Made by a program: the position numbers and the translations under genes. A model generated the notes under the pieces. The model saw only the letters and a program-made list of their open reading frames with translations. It was not told the origin of the DNA and made no database searches. Positions 34,742 to 46,000 of a stretch of 64,000 nucleotides of DNA are shown here, piece after piece. The stretch is taken from the NCBI GenBank assembly GCA_002344975.1, contig DDUV01000033.1:1-64000 (forward strand). The letters are read 5' to 3'. Source of the stretch: Saprospiraceae bacterium UBA2329. GTDB lineage: Bacteria > Bacteroidota > Bacteroidia > Chitinophagales > Saprospiraceae. Numbering within the stretch: the stretch's first letter is position 1; each line of letters starts with the position of its first letter.

Positions 34742-36613
34742 ATGATAAAACAACTGACAGAATTTGCCCGGCGTGTTCAGGATGAAGACATGCTGGCGTT
34801 GCGGCAGCCGCTGAAGGGGCTGCATATTAAAATGAGATTAATGGCCGATACGGAAGGCCGAGTGACGCTGGACGAACATAATGCGGAGGTGGTCTATTGG
34901 AATGGCAAGAAAGAACCCGATGACTTTATTATATGGACTATGAATGTCATAGCCGATGCTTGGATGGTGGGAACGAACAAGTGTTTAGATCTTCCAGAAA
35001 AAGGCATTCATTCCGCATCGCCTTACTGCGTAAGTATGAAGCGCGACTCTTTGGAAGGAGGGGATAAGTTTTCCAAAGACAAAGTAAAAATTACAGCGCG
35101 GTACCAACGCTACTTTAGCAATTCATTGATTTTTTTGGACGAGGAGACACTTCCCGAGTTGGGTGTTTGGACGCGCTTTTTCACGGAAGAAGGGCATGTG
35201 ATGACATTTTTGGAGCGGTTTAAGGAATTGTACGAGAGCGTGGATATGAGCGAATACGTCACTTTTTACTTAGATCGCCCCATGGAGGAGTATAGCTTGC
35301 CTCATCAGCGTTACCTTGCAGATAAACTGTTCAACACCAATGAATCCAAAACACAAAACCCAGACAACCCGTTAGAGATAATGGGTACGAGCGACTTCTT
35401 CAATGGGTTTAATTCCAAAAAGCCTTACTTGGAGCATAAGTCCGCCACCTTTGCCATCAGCGGACGGATTACAGAAGCCGAAGCGCACTTGTTGCGCCGA
35501 TTTCAGCAGTTGATGGGTTACAGGATACTGCCCAATCCGCTGCCCATATTTGTAAGTACCCAGGAAGCTGAAGCATTGCAGCAGGAACTGTTCAGGGTTG
35601 CAAAAATTCAATTTGATGGGGAGCATAGACCCAGCCACAAATCTGTCATTCAGGCTTTATTGGAAAATAGACAACGTGAAGGCTTGGGCAACTACTATCT
35701 ACTCTACCATGCCCAAGGGGAAAAAATATTAGATTTTGACTTCGTGCCTAAATTTGAATACAAGTTGCAGCGTGAAAATGGGCAGCCGTGGATGCTGTAT
35801 CATTCTTTGTTCACGTCTAAAGTAGCTGATGAAAGCATATCTAATGTTTTCGATTTTCAGGATTCGGTATTGCCTGTCTTGTTCAATAACGCATTGGTTG
35901 TCAAGAGAAAAGACAAACCTTCACTCTATAATTGGTTCGGAGATTTAGGTACAAAGGACAGTAGTACGCTGTTTTTGGTGCAAACATACCGACAGACATT
36001 CTACGATTTTATCTACAAAAGCAGGCGTTCAGCCATTACGTTCACGGTGTTCTACCGCATCATGCGAAAAAGTATTTTTTCTGACTTGAAAGCGGATAAA
36101 ATAGAAAAGGGATATCATACACATGAGCGATTCATCTTGGAAAAGCTCAATATCTGGTTCAGCTTTTATCATTCATTTTCTTCATCACCACAACATACAA
36201 CGGATATGGTTAATCATCTTCAATCTTTGCGTGCGTTCACTGTCGAATTGGTAAAAAAAGACAGCCCTGTGTTCATCGAACAACCCGCGCAGTTCGCTTT
36301 TGTGAGCGGACAGATTATTCGGTACATTTTTCAACAGATTAGCTCCGAAAAGCAACCGCATGAAAAACTGGAACGCTTCCTCCGTGCCAAATCGGGCGAC
36401 CAATTGAAAAGTGAAATCACGAAACTATATACCCAATACCGCCACATCAAAGTGAGCGGCCGCTTCGAACGGGCCATGGGGCAATTGATGGCCTGTTCGG
36501 ACGAACAGTTGAATGCAGACGCGCTGCCCTTTATGTTGGCGGGGTACTTCTCAGATAATACACTTTTTGCCGACAAGGTAAAAAAAGAGGAAATACCAAA
36601 CGAAGACAACTAA
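34742..36613 (+). CDS. cas8b: Type I-B Cascade large subunit Cas8b
   Basis: A 623-aa protein between cas6 and cas7, the standard position of the Cas8b large subunit. Sequence features such as VVYWNGKKEPDDFIIWTMNV, FFNGFNSKKPYLEHKSATF and a helical C-terminal third (FERAMGQLMACSDEQLNADA) are consistent with I-B Cas8b/Csh1-like proteins. The assignment rests strongly on operon position. Cas8b recognises the PAM and helps recruit Cas3. The helical C-terminus may also yield an internally translated small subunit, as in other I-B systems; this was not resolved. Confidence 0.82.
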   Translation: MIKQLTEFARRVQDEDMLALRQPLKGLHIKMRLMADTEGRVTLDEHNAEVVYWNGKKEPDDFIIWTMNVIADAWMVGTNKCLDLPEKGIHSASPYCVSMKRDSLEGGDKFSKDKVKITARYQRYFSNSLIFLDEETLPELGVWTRFFTEEGHVMTFLERFKELYESVDMSEYVTFYLDRPMEEYSLPHQRYLADKLFNTNESKTQNPDNPLEIMGTSDFFNGFNSKKPYLEHKSATFAISGRITEAEAHLLRRFQQLMGYRILPNPLPIFVSTQEAEALQQELFRVAKIQFDGEHRPSHKSVIQALLENRQREGLGNYYLLYHAQGEKILDFDFVPKFEYKLQRENGQPWMLYHSLFTSKVADESISNVFDFQDSVLPVLFNNALVVKRKDKPSLYNWFGDLGTKDSSTLFLVQTYRQTFYDFIYKSRRSAITFTVFYRIMRKSIFSDLKADKIEKGYHTHERFILEKLNIWFSFYHSFSSSPQHTTDMVNHLQSLRAFTVELVKKDSPVFIEQPAQFAFVSGQIIRYIFQQISSEKQPHEKLERFLRAKSGDQLKSEITKLYTQYRHIKVSGRFERAMGQLMACSDEQLNADALPFMLAGYFSDNTLFADKVKKEEIPNEDN

Positions 36614-36642
36614 TTTTCAAAACTTTATAAACACATTTGAAT

Positions 36643-37575
36643 ATGTCAACTCCATTTAACAAACGCGCCTTTGGCTGCGCCATCGTCAAAGCCATCAACG
36701 CCAACTACAACGCGGACTTCACGCACCAACCTCGCACGCTGCCCGACGGAACGGCCTACGCTACCGATAAAGCCTTGAAATATTTGGTGCGCAATTATTG
36801 GGTCAACCACATCAAGGGAGAGCATGTGCTGTATTACAAACGGTTTAATGCAGAATTGAAACCATTTGACCTGGACGAAGCCTACACTGCCCAGTTCGGT
36901 GAGATTAAAAAAGAAAAGGATGCAAAGCTGAAGGTGCTGCGCAACCTACTTTCTTGTCTGGATGTCAGAACGTTTGGAGCTACATTTGCTAATAAAAAAG
37001 GGGACAAAATGGCTATTTCCATCCACGGCCCCTTGCAATTCACTCATGGTGTTAACCGCTTTCCCGATTCCGAAATTATTACGGAGCAAATCATGTCCCC
37101 ATTTCGGGATGACAAGGCAGGAAAAGATGCATCGGATGCCTCCACCCTTGGCACGCAACACAAGCTGGCCGAAGGGCATTTTGTACACCACTTTTCATTG
37201 AACCCCAACAACCTAACTGCGCACTTGCCCGCCGGAGCTACGGATTTTCCGAGCATCACGGAGGCAGATGTGGTGAGCATCAAGCAAGGACTACGCTACG
37301 GCGCTACCTACTACGACAGTGCAGCCAAGGCGGGAATTGAAAATGAGCTCCTGTTGTGGATTACCCTGCGGGAGGGGTCGCAAGTGGTATTGCCTTCGTT
37401 TGTCCATTTGGTAGAAATCGGTGCTGACCGCACGATTGATCTCAAAAAAATCACCGATTTGTTAGATCGCGACCGTATCGAACAGGAAGTGGAAAGCATC
37501 GAAATTTACTACGATCACGGATTGACCCAAGTAGTCAATATTCCCGCCGGCGCCAAGCATTATGAAATTTCGTAG
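36643..37575 (+). CDS. cas7: Type I-B Cascade backbone protein Cas7
   Basis: A 310-aa RAMP of the Csh2/Cas7 type: FGCAIVKAINANYNADFTHQ, NLLSCLDVRTFGATFANKKG, GPLQFTHGVNRFPD, and the HVHHFSLNPNNL-like FVHHFSLNP segment. Multiple copies bind the crRNA spacer along the Cascade backbone. The start is the ATG at 36643; an in-frame TTG two codons earlier is less likely. Cas5 begins two bases after its stop. Confidence 0.92.
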   Translation: MSTPFNKRAFGCAIVKAINANYNADFTHQPRTLPDGTAYATDKALKYLVRNYWVNHIKGEHVLYYKRFNAELKPFDLDEAYTAQFGEIKKEKDAKLKVLRNLLSCLDVRTFGATFANKKGDKMAISIHGPLQFTHGVNRFPDSEIITEQIMSPFRDDKAGKDASDASTLGTQHKLAEGHFVHHFSLNPNNLTAHLPAGATDFPSITEADVVSIKQGLRYGATYYDSAAKAGIENELLLWITLREGSQVVLPSFVHLVEIGADRTIDLKKITDLLDRDRIEQEVESIEIYYDHGLTQVVNIPAGAKHYEIS

Positions 37576-37577
37576 CT

Positions 37578-38351
37578 ATGCAGACACTGATCTCATTTGA
37601 CGTGGCGGGAGATTTTGGCTTCTTCCGCAAGCCGGACACCAACGACGGCATCCAACTGAGTTACAACCTCATCCACAAGCCTTCGGTATTGGGTATTTTG
37701 GGGGCCATTGCAGGTTTGGCGGGTTACAGACAGGCAGGCGTCTGGCCACAATATTACGAGTGCCTCAAACACCTTCGCATCGGGATAGAACCCCTCGGCG
37801 AACATGAGCGCGGCAATTTCGGTAAAGTGGTCATCACATACACGAACACAGTGGGGTACGCCAATGACCGGAGCAACCTCATCGTGCGCGAAAGTACCCT
37901 GCTTAATCCGGGCTACCGTCTATACTTGTTATTGGATACCGATAATCCGTTGGAAGCACAATTACTGGAATACATCCAAACAGGAAAGGCTGTTTACTTG
38001 CCCTATTTTGGCAAGAACGAATGCCCGTTGTATTGGTCTGTTGATGATGTAAAAACCTATGAGTATAGCGATTTCAAACCCGAATCGGGTTTTAAAATTC
38101 GTACGGCATTCGTTAAAAACAAAAGAGCAGCCGCAGCACAGCGAAAAGCGGAGGGAGCCTTTGCACGGATATTGGAGCCTGGTAGTTTCGCCTATTTCGA
38201 GGAAATTCCCATCGGATTTTGGGAGGAATTGCATCAGTATGATATGGCAGAAGTTGCCTATAGCAACTGGATGTTATCACCGAATACCGATTTAGAAGGT
38301 CTTTATGAAGTAGTCCATCATGGCGACCGTTTCATTATCCAACTATTCTAA
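37578..38351 (+). CDS. cas5: Type I-B Cascade subunit Cas5
   Basis: A 257-aa RAMP: LISFDVAGDFGFFRKPDTND, HKPSVLGILGAIAGLAGY (the P-S-x-x-G-x-L/I-G-A-I motif of Cas5), then YTNTVGYANDRSNLIVRE and a C-terminal FEEIPIGF. Cas5 caps the 5' handle of the crRNA. Two bases separate its stop from the cas3 ATG. Confidence 0.92.
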   Translation: MQTLISFDVAGDFGFFRKPDTNDGIQLSYNLIHKPSVLGILGAIAGLAGYRQAGVWPQYYECLKHLRIGIEPLGEHERGNFGKVVITYTNTVGYANDRSNLIVRESTLLNPGYRLYLLLDTDNPLEAQLLEYIQTGKAVYLPYFGKNECPLYWSVDDVKTYEYSDFKPESGFKIRTAFVKNKRAAAAQRKAEGAFARILEPGSFAYFEEIPIGFWEELHQYDMAEVAYSNWMLSPNTDLEGLYEVVHHGDRFIIQLF

Positions 38352-38353
38352 TC

Positions 38354-41095
38354 ATGCGGACGATAGCCCAAATATTTGCAGACGCACCCAGCATACAAAA
38401 CATCTTGCCTCAGCACGATCACTATTTTGCTCACAGCACAGACGGCAAGGCGCACAAACGAGATGAATGGTTCTATGAACATGTAGAACTGGTCAATACA
38501 TTTGTGGAAAGGTTGTGCCACGCGCATGGATTGGATGCAGTGATAGATGCAATGATAGGGGCTGTCGTCCGTTCCGTATCTGCATTGGAAGAAGTGGATG
38601 GAGATGCCATCAAAGAGCGGTTTGCTTATAGTTTTCTGTTCCATGACTTTGGAAAAATCAACCCCAATTTCCAACGGGAGAAGATGAAAAAATGGGACTT
38701 GTTCCCCCATAAAGCCACCGTTCCTTTTCTGCCGGATACGGGACACTCTGAATTGAGCGCGTATTGTTATCTGCGCTATTATGCACCGAAGGATTCGTCT
38801 GATAAATCCTGGATTTTGTTTTATCTTACGTTGTTGCTGTCGTATCCGATTATTCGTCACCATGCGCCCAACCTGTGGGAAATAGGGGCATACTTTAAGG
38901 ATCGAAAAATCGTATGGAATGACAAAGCTGCCGCGTTCGAGCAACTCAGACAAACTTATACGCTGGAAGACGGCGGCGATGCAAATTTATTTCAGTGCTG
39001 GTTGCAAAAATTTGAAGATATTCAGGCAATAGGCGAGCAATTGACAAAGGATTGTGCGATGGAACTGCACAGCTTAATCAAACTGAATTTTTCCTTATTG
39101 ACAGCATCCGATTTTTTGGCCACCAGTGTCTATGCCAACGACAAAGACTATACACTTTACGGCGTGATGGATGCGGCTGCGAAGGCACGAGTAGTTGTAT
39201 CCGCCCAGCAATCAACACCCTACAACAAGGCGATATTTGCGGCAGCGGACGACAACAACTTCGTGTTTGATAATCCTACCCTGCCGGGCAACGAAGCGCT
39301 CAATCAATTGCGGTTGGAGATGGGGGTGCAGGTTGTACGCCGGCTCCGCAACCATGCCGACCGGCGCGTATTCTCCATAGAAGCACCTACTGGAGGGGGA
39401 AAAACCAACCTGTCCATGCTGGCAACTGCGGAACTGCTTCACATAAAGCCGGAACTGAATAAAGTCATCTATGTATTCCCTTTCACGACATTAGTGACGC
39501 AGACCCACAAGGCGGTGTTGCGGACATTGGGCTTGTCGGAAGATGAAGTGACGCAATTGCACTCCAAGGCAGGGTATAGGCAAATGAATGCAGAGGGAGA
39601 TAGTGATGGTCGTTATGGCGATGAAAAACAAGACTATTTGACCTACCTGTTCAACCACTTTCCTGTAACACTTTGCACCCATGTCCGTTTTTTTGATTGG
39701 CTGACAACCCCACAAAAGGAATCCAACTATGGATATCATCGTTTAGCCAACAGCATTGTCGTCATTGATGAATTGCAAGCCTACTCGCCTAAACATTGGG
39801 ATAAGGTCATATTGTTTGTGGCACATTTCGCCAAATATTTTAATACCCACTTTATTATCATGTCGGCGACGCTGCCCAAACTGGAGACGTTGCTGCCCCG
39901 GCTAGGGGGGATGGACGTGGCGATGTGTGCGCTGCTCCCTGATGCCAAAGAACAGTATTTTCGCAACCCCAACTTCCGGCACCGGGTACATTTTGTAAGC
40001 GATTACCTGTCAGAAAACATGACGACAGAGCGGCTGGCTGAACTTGTAGTATTGGAAGCGCGGCAGTATGCCGATGACCATGACGGCAGCGTCTATTGTA
40101 TTGTAGAGTGTATCTTCAAACGGACCGCAACCGAGTTGTTTATGTGCATTTCAGACCTGCCGCTATTCTTTGACCATGTATGGGTATTGAGCGGCACCAT
40201 TTTGGAACACCGCCGGCGGCTCATTATCAACCGATTGAAAAACAAGGCATATCGCCAAAAACGCATCTTGCTCATTACTACCCAAGTTGTGGAAGCGGGT
40301 GTGGACATTGATATGGATATCGGCTTCAAAGACCAATCTATTCTAGATAGCGATGAGCAGTTAGCCGGGCGTATCAATAGAAATGTGAATAAGCCCACAT
40401 GCAAGTTATTCCTGTTCCGAAAAGACAGGGCCAGTATCTTGTACAAAAACGACCTTCGTTATCAAATCAGCAGAGACGAATTGCGCCCCAGCGAAATTAC
40501 CCGGATTCTACAAGAAAAAGATTTTGATGCCCTGTACAATCCAGTTATTGACCGCATCGTACGTGGCAACGAAAGCACACTCAATCCGGGACACAAAGCA
40601 TACCTGTATGAATTAGAAAAGTTGGACTTTCAAAAAATACAGCGTGAATTTCGCCTCATTGAGAACGATAACCTCAGTTTGTTTGTGCCGTTGTGCCTGC
40701 CCTTGTGTGTGGAAGATGAACAGGGACAAATGAATGATGTACTGATATCGGAGGCAGACGCTGTCTTCCTGCGAAGGCACGGAATAGCAGTAACGAATAT
40801 GGTGAATGGCGAGGACGTGTTTGATCTGTTTCTGCGAATGGTCAATAAACAAATGCCGGATGAGGGCTATATCCGCAACAAAACCGATTTCATACGACTG
40901 CGCGGTGTAATGTCGAAATTCATTTTTTCGATGTTTGCATCCGATAAGTTTCAAAACAAGATTATGCCATTTTTAGATATGGAAAAAAGCGAGAACGGCT
41001 ACCTGTATCTATCGCAATGGCAGGATATTTATGACGAAAAGACGGGCCTGTCTGATGCTGCATTGGATGATGTTACACACCAAATCATTGGCTGA
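38354..41095 (+). CDS. cas3: CRISPR helicase-nuclease Cas3 (HD + SF2 helicase)
   Basis: A 913-aa fusion. The N-terminal HD nuclease has H43 (YEHVELV), H97-D98 (FLFHDFGK), H131 (GHSELSAY) and H169-H170 (IIRHHAPN). The helicase contains Walker A EAPTGGGKT (about 342), motif II VVIDELQAYSP (about 471, DELQ rather than DEVH), SAT in IIMSATLP (about 504), and motif VI DSDEQLAGRINRNVN (about 665-680). Recruited by Cascade, it unwinds and degrades target DNA. Its TGA overlaps the cas4 ATG (TGATG). Confidence 0.95.
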   Translation: MRTIAQIFADAPSIQNILPQHDHYFAHSTDGKAHKRDEWFYEHVELVNTFVERLCHAHGLDAVIDAMIGAVVRSVSALEEVDGDAIKERFAYSFLFHDFGKINPNFQREKMKKWDLFPHKATVPFLPDTGHSELSAYCYLRYYAPKDSSDKSWILFYLTLLLSYPIIRHHAPNLWEIGAYFKDRKIVWNDKAAAFEQLRQTYTLEDGGDANLFQCWLQKFEDIQAIGEQLTKDCAMELHSLIKLNFSLLTASDFLATSVYANDKDYTLYGVMDAAAKARVVVSAQQSTPYNKAIFAAADDNNFVFDNPTLPGNEALNQLRLEMGVQVVRRLRNHADRRVFSIEAPTGGGKTNLSMLATAELLHIKPELNKVIYVFPFTTLVTQTHKAVLRTLGLSEDEVTQLHSKAGYRQMNAEGDSDGRYGDEKQDYLTYLFNHFPVTLCTHVRFFDWLTTPQKESNYGYHRLANSIVVIDELQAYSPKHWDKVILFVAHFAKYFNTHFIIMSATLPKLETLLPRLGGMDVAMCALLPDAKEQYFRNPNFRHRVHFVSDYLSENMTTERLAELVVLEARQYADDHDGSVYCIVECIFKRTATELFMCISDLPLFFDHVWVLSGTILEHRRRLIINRLKNKAYRQKRILLITTQVVEAGVDIDMDIGFKDQSILDSDEQLAGRINRNVNKPTCKLFLFRKDRASILYKNDLRYQISRDELRPSEITRILQEKDFDALYNPVIDRIVRGNESTLNPGHKAYLYELEKLDFQKIQREFRLIENDNLSLFVPLCLPLCVEDEQGQMNDVLISEADAVFLRRHGIAVTNMVNGEDVFDLFLRMVNKQMPDEGYIRNKTDFIRLRGVMSKFIFSMFASDKFQNKIMPFLDMEKSENGYLYLSQWQDIYDEKTGLSDAALDDVTHQIIG

Positions 41096-41598
41096 TGAAC
41101 CTACCTACCGCTACTCAAATCAACCTGTACCACGTCTGCCACCGGCAGCTCTGGCTACACAGCCACGAAATACGCATGGAGCAAGAGTCTGACATGGTCT
41201 ATGAAGGAAAACTCATTGGCGAGAACACCTATGCACGCCGATCTAACCAATGGCGGGAAGTTGACTTGGGGCATATCAAGATTGACCATTACGATCCGCG
41301 CAACAAAATCGTAAAGGAAGTAAAGAAGAGCAACAAATTAGAAGCGGCCTACATAGCTCAGGTCAAATATTACATTTACTACCTCGAACGCAACGGGGAA
41401 CAAGATGTGACAGGACTGATTGAGTACCCGAAATTGCGCAGAACAGTGGAAGTAGAGTTGACGGATGACGACCGCCATCTGATCCCATTGTGGCAAGATG
41501 AAATCAGGAAAATATTGGATTCAGATGAATGCCCAACTCTCGTTCGGAAAAACTACTGCAAAACCTGCTCTTACCACGATTTTTGTTACGCACAATAA
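41095..41598 (+). CDS. cas4: CRISPR adaptation nuclease Cas4
   Basis: A 167-aa RecB-like PD-(D/E)XK protein with Fe-S cysteines: C15 (YHVCHRQLW) and three near the C-terminus (YCKTCSYHDFCYA). Catalytic Asp/Glu/Lys are in HIKIDHYD and VKEVKKSNKLE. Cas4 helps select and trim prespacers with correct PAM. It is translationally coupled to cas3 and is nine bases before cas1. Confidence 0.93.
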   Translation: MNLPTATQINLYHVCHRQLWLHSHEIRMEQESDMVYEGKLIGENTYARRSNQWREVDLGHIKIDHYDPRNKIVKEVKKSNKLEAAYIAQVKYYIYYLERNGEQDVTGLIEYPKLRRTVEVELTDDDRHLIPLWQDEIRKILDSDECPTLVRKNYCKTCSYHDFCYAQ

Positions 41599-41607
41599 AC
41601 GACGGAC

Positions 41608-42615
41608 ATGAAGAAAGCCTACTATCTGTTCAACCCTGGCCGCGCCGAACGACGCGACCACACCATCCGGTTCATACCCATGAGCGAGGATGGCGTAGAG
41701 GACAAGCCCCGCTATCTGCCTGTGGAGGGGGTAAGTGCATTGTATATATTTGGGAATATTGATGCAAACAGCGCATTTTACAATTACATGGGACAGCAGC
41801 ACATACCTGTGCATTTTTTCGATTACCATGAGCATTACACCGGGTCATTTTCGCCACGGGAGTACTTATTAGCCGGCAAATTACTGGTAGCGCAAGCCCA
41901 ATGCTACCTAAAGCCCAAGCGGAGGCTGCACATCGCGCAAGCACTGGTGGATGCCGCGTGCTTCAACATGCTCAAAAATCTGCGCTACTACGGCAACAGA
42001 GGGCGCGACATGGAAACCATCATCGCACGCCTTGAGCAGTTGCGTGCACAGATACCCCTGACGCACAACGTTCCCGAGCTGTTGGGCATAGAAGGGAATA
42101 GCAGGCAGACGTACTATTCCGCTTTTGGACAAATTATAACGACATTCGCTATGGAGGGCCGCAGCAAACGTCCGCCCAAAGACGAGGTGAATGCCCTGAT
42201 TTCCTTTGGCAACGCTATGTGCTACACATTAGCACTGGATGCCATCTATCATTCGCAACTGAACCCCACCATCAGCTACCTACACGAACCGGGTGCGCGT
42301 CGGTACAGCCTGGCACTAGATATTGCCGAGGTGTTCAAGCCTATTTTGGTGGATCGGCTCATCTTTCGGCTGTGCAACAAACGTGAGTTGCAGTCGTCCC
42401 ATTTCGAGGACTTGAATGGGACGTTTCTGCTCAAGGATAAAGGACGAAAGATATTTCTGAATGCTTGGGAGGAGAAGCTCAACGAGACGATAGCCCATCG
42501 CCATCTCGATAAGCAGGTGAGTTACCGGCGACTGGTTAAGCTAGAGTGTTACAAACTCGTAAAATATATTCTGGATATGGAAAATCAATACGAAGGTTTC
42601 AAAATCTGGTGGTGA
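41608..42615 (+). CDS. cas1: CRISPR integrase Cas1 (I-B type)
   Basis: A 335-aa protein. Metal-ligand residues of the all-helical domain: E162 (LLGIEGNSRQTYY), H226 (SYLHEPGARRYSLALDIAEVF) and D238/E241. N-terminal beta domain opens with YYLFNPGRAERRDHTIRF. With Cas2 it integrates prespacers at the leader-repeat junction. The stop overlaps the cas2 ATG (TGATG). Confidence 0.95.
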   Translation: MKKAYYLFNPGRAERRDHTIRFIPMSEDGVEDKPRYLPVEGVSALYIFGNIDANSAFYNYMGQQHIPVHFFDYHEHYTGSFSPREYLLAGKLLVAQAQCYLKPKRRLHIAQALVDAACFNMLKNLRYYGNRGRDMETIIARLEQLRAQIPLTHNVPELLGIEGNSRQTYYSAFGQIITTFAMEGRSKRPPKDEVNALISFGNAMCYTLALDAIYHSQLNPTISYLHEPGARRYSLALDIAEVFKPILVDRLIFRLCNKRELQSSHFEDLNGTFLLKDKGRKIFLNAWEEKLNETIAHRHLDKQVSYRRLVKLECYKLVKYILDMENQYEGFKIWW

Positions 42616-42878
42616 TGTATGTGATCTTGGTATATGACATGGGGGAACGGCGGGTAGCCAAAATGTTGAAGCTCTGCCGCCGCTATCTCAATTGGATACA
42701 GAATTCAGTGTTTGAGGGTGAGTTGACCCAAGTGAAGCTACAGGAACTCATTGGCGAAGCCCGTGCTATCATGGATGAGTACGAAGATAGTCTGATTATC
42801 TTCACCAATCGGGATGCGCGCTGGTTGAACAAGCAGGTAATAGGAGTGGAAAAAGCGTCGTTGGATACTTTCCTTTAG
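42615..42878 (+). CDS. cas2: CRISPR adaptation protein Cas2
   Basis: An 87-aa ferredoxin-like protein: MYVILVYDMGERRVAKMLKL with the conserved Asp8 after beta-1, YLNWIQNSVFEGELTQVKLQ and a C-terminal IIFTNRDARWLNKQVIG. Forms the structural core of the Cas1-Cas2 integrase. The start is the ATG overlapping the cas1 stop; the longer open frame to 42546 lies inside cas1. Confidence 0.94.
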   Translation: MYVILVYDMGERRVAKMLKLCRRYLNWIQNSVFEGELTQVKLQELIGEARAIMDEYEDSLIIFTNRDARWLNKQVIGVEKASLDTFL

Positions 42879-43088
42879 TCGTCGGTGATCCGCCGCCGCT
42901 GCGCCACCGACCATATGTTCTTTGACATAACGGAATTATGACACTGGCTATCAGCCACTTAAACAAGTCGTCGCTGACTGGGGGTAAAATACCTTACCGG
43001 GCAGCGACGACAAAAACGCATCAAAATGGGCATTTTTGCAAGCAAATTGCACCTGATAATCAGGAGAATATATACATTTGCTTTCGCT
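42879..43088 (+). promoter_or_regulatory. CRISPR leader
   Basis: About 210 bases between cas2 and the first repeat, increasingly AT-rich toward the array. It has a TACATTTG promoter core (43073-43080) that would start transcription at about the first repeat. A tight AAAATG/CATTTT inverted repeat (43023-43036) may mark an integration-factor site. New spacers should enter at its right edge. Confidence 0.8.
43073..43080 (+). promoter_or_regulatory. Predicted promoter core (TACATTTG) for the CRISPR array
   Basis: Matches TAnnTTTG, 9 bases before the first repeat. A TTG about 23 bases upstream could be the -33 element. Confidence 0.5.
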
Positions 43089-46000
43089 CTTTTAATCGCA
43101 CCTATTTGGAATTGAAACATGACCTCATCAAACCAGTTTAGCTCCGTACGCGTACTTTTAATCGCACCTATTTGGAATTGAAACTTTTCGCATCGTTTAA
43201 CCACGCATCAACCCTGTTGCTTTTAATCGCACCTATTTGGAATTGAAACCATTTTTCACATCCTTCCCTACTATTGCCATAGTCTCTTTTAATCGCACCT
43301 ATTTGGAATTGAAACGCAATCGGCAGCGACGGACGGTATTACTCTTGCCACTTTTAATCGCACCTATTTGGAATTGAAACATGATGAAACAACAATTTGA
43401 AGCAGCGCTCAATGACTTTTAATCGCACCTATTTGGAATTGAAACCCCCAGTGTAAAGCGCCGAAATACCGCCTACATTTGCTTTTAATCGCACCTATTT
43501 GGAATTGAAACCGGGTAAGTATAGGCTGCTCATTGTTCGCAATTTAGCTTTTAATCGCACCTATTTGGAATTGAAACTTTTTTGCCTGCTGTTGGGCTAC
43601 TGCCTCGGCAGGCCTTTTAATCGCACCTATTTGGAATTGAAACTCAGGTATTTTGCCATATATGCTTCAATGTCTTTCACTTTTAATCGCACCTATTTGG
43701 AATTGAAACGTTGCAAAATAACAGGTAAGAGGTTGTCCGGTAGGTCTTTTAATCGCACCTATTTGGAATTGAAACTGGGTTTCGCCCAAACGTTGCCGCC
43801 GAGATCGGTCCCTTTTAATCGCACCTATTTGGAATTGAAACCCCCCACGCCCTCGAATACATATTCGAGCCGGACACCTTTTAATCGCACCTATTTGGAA
43901 TTGAAACTCTTTAAAAGATTTTTTGGTTTTTAAAAAAAATGGGCTTTTAATCGCACCTATTTGGAATTGAAACGGCATTGACAATGTACCCCTCCACGAG
44001 GTTGTAGCACTTTTAATCGCACCTATTTGGAATTGAAACCAAATTGCCAAAACCCATGTTCGTACAAAGTGCCCTCTTTTAATCGCACCTATTTGGAATT
44101 GAAACTAGCTTATAAAAGGTTGTATGTGATAAAAAAGCCGACTTTTAATCGCACCTATTTGGAATTGAAACTCGCAGTCATTGCGGCATTGGCCATCGGC
44201 GGTATCCTTTTAATCGCACCTATTTGGAATTGAAACTTGGCCGAAAATTTGGCTTTGTGCATGGTGGCTACCACTTTTAATCGCACCTATTTGGAATTGA
44301 AACCTCTTTAACTGCAACTGACATGTTACTACTCGCAGCTTTTAATCGCACCTATTTGGAATTGAAACACGTACAAAACGGCTATGCAGGCTCGTCGGTA
44401 GCTGCTTTTAATCGCACCTATTTGGAATTGAAACTTGAGGCTGGCGCGCCCTTCCATTCCGTCCAGAACGCTTTTAATCGCACCTATTTGGAATTGAAAC
44501 ATGTAGGCACTACCTTCAAAGAGATCACCTGGGGGCTTTTAATCGCACCTATTTGGAATTGAAACAGTGTGCTGCCTGAGCTTGTAAAGTCGCTGCCTAT
44601 GCTTTTAATCGCACCTATTTGGAATTGAAACACGCATTGAGCGACTGCCAGCGCCGGGCGAGGTAGCCTTTTAATCGCACCTATTTGGAATTGAAACGAT
44701 AGTTCCTGCTCAAGCCTGTGCAGTTCGGCAAGACTTTTAATCGCACCTATTTGGAATTGAAACACGCTTTCGAGGAAAAGGAAATTGAGTACAAAACTCC
44801 CTTTTAATCGCACCTATTTGGAATTGAAACTCCCGACGCATTTTTCGCGAAGCACCCCGGCGCGAATCTTTTAATCGCACCTATTTGGAATTGAAACCCT
44901 CCCGGTAAACCCCTGCCAGCACGCGCTTAATTTCTTTTAATCGCACCTATTTGGAATTGAAACTCGGCCTGTACGATGACGGATTGTACCGGGAAGCAAG
45001 CTTTTAATCGCACCTATTTGGAATTGAAACTAAGTGCAATGTTTGGAAATTGTACGCCTTGATAACTTTTAATCGCACCTATTTGGAATTGAAACACGTC
45101 GGCAATGATTGCAGCGGCTTTAATGTACAGTCTTTTAATCGCACCTATTTGGAATTGAAACTATCTTGTTTTTTTTACATTTCACATTTGAAAAACCCTT
45201 TTAATCGCACCTATTTGGAATTGAAACATGATGAAAGTATCAATACAGTGCAGGCGCTTAAGCCTTTTAATCGCACCTATTTGGAATTGAAACTTTTCAC
45301 AACTTGCCACACTTGCCCCCTTGCTGCCTCTTTTAATCGCACCTATTTGGAATTGAAACATTTTTTGGATGGTATCATTCAGCCCGTCCAGTTGGCTTTT
45401 AATCGCACCTATTTGGAATTGAAACAAAACGACGGTAGCGGTAAATGGGCAGCGAACTCCTCTTTTAATCGCACCTATTTGGAATTGAAACTGTTCTTGT
45501 CGGCGGTAAGAAATTACCTGCAAGGCTCTTTTAATCGCACCTATTTGGAATTGAAACGTTGCTTACGGAGGTGGTTTATTCGTCGCAGTGGCACTTTTAA
45601 TCGCACCTATTTGGAATTGAAACTTTTTTTGTGAACAATAGCAGGCACAAATATAAAGGCTTTTAATCGCACCTATTTGGAATTGAAACTTTCAGCCAAC
45701 ACATACTATTGGAAGCCAGCCATGACTTTTAATCGCACCTATTTGGAATTGAAACATACCGTCTTTGTCCGGCCCTGTTGCCCCAAGCAACTTTTAATCG
45801 CACCTATTTGGAATTGAAACGCAGCGGAGACCATGCCCGAAAAAGCGGCATCTGCCTTTTAATCGCACCTATTTGGAATTGAAACTCATCTCAAAGACCT
45901 CTTCCCGCGTGGTCGCTGTGCTTTTAATCGCACCTATTTGGAATTGAAACATGTCGCGCGCTATTTGCTCGTCGGCTACCTGTACTTTTAATCGCACCTA

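Noticed and set aside
43023..43036. AAAATG/CATTTT inverted repeat in the leader as a terminator
   Set aside because: Its two-base loop is too tight for a hairpin, and termination before the array would be pointless.
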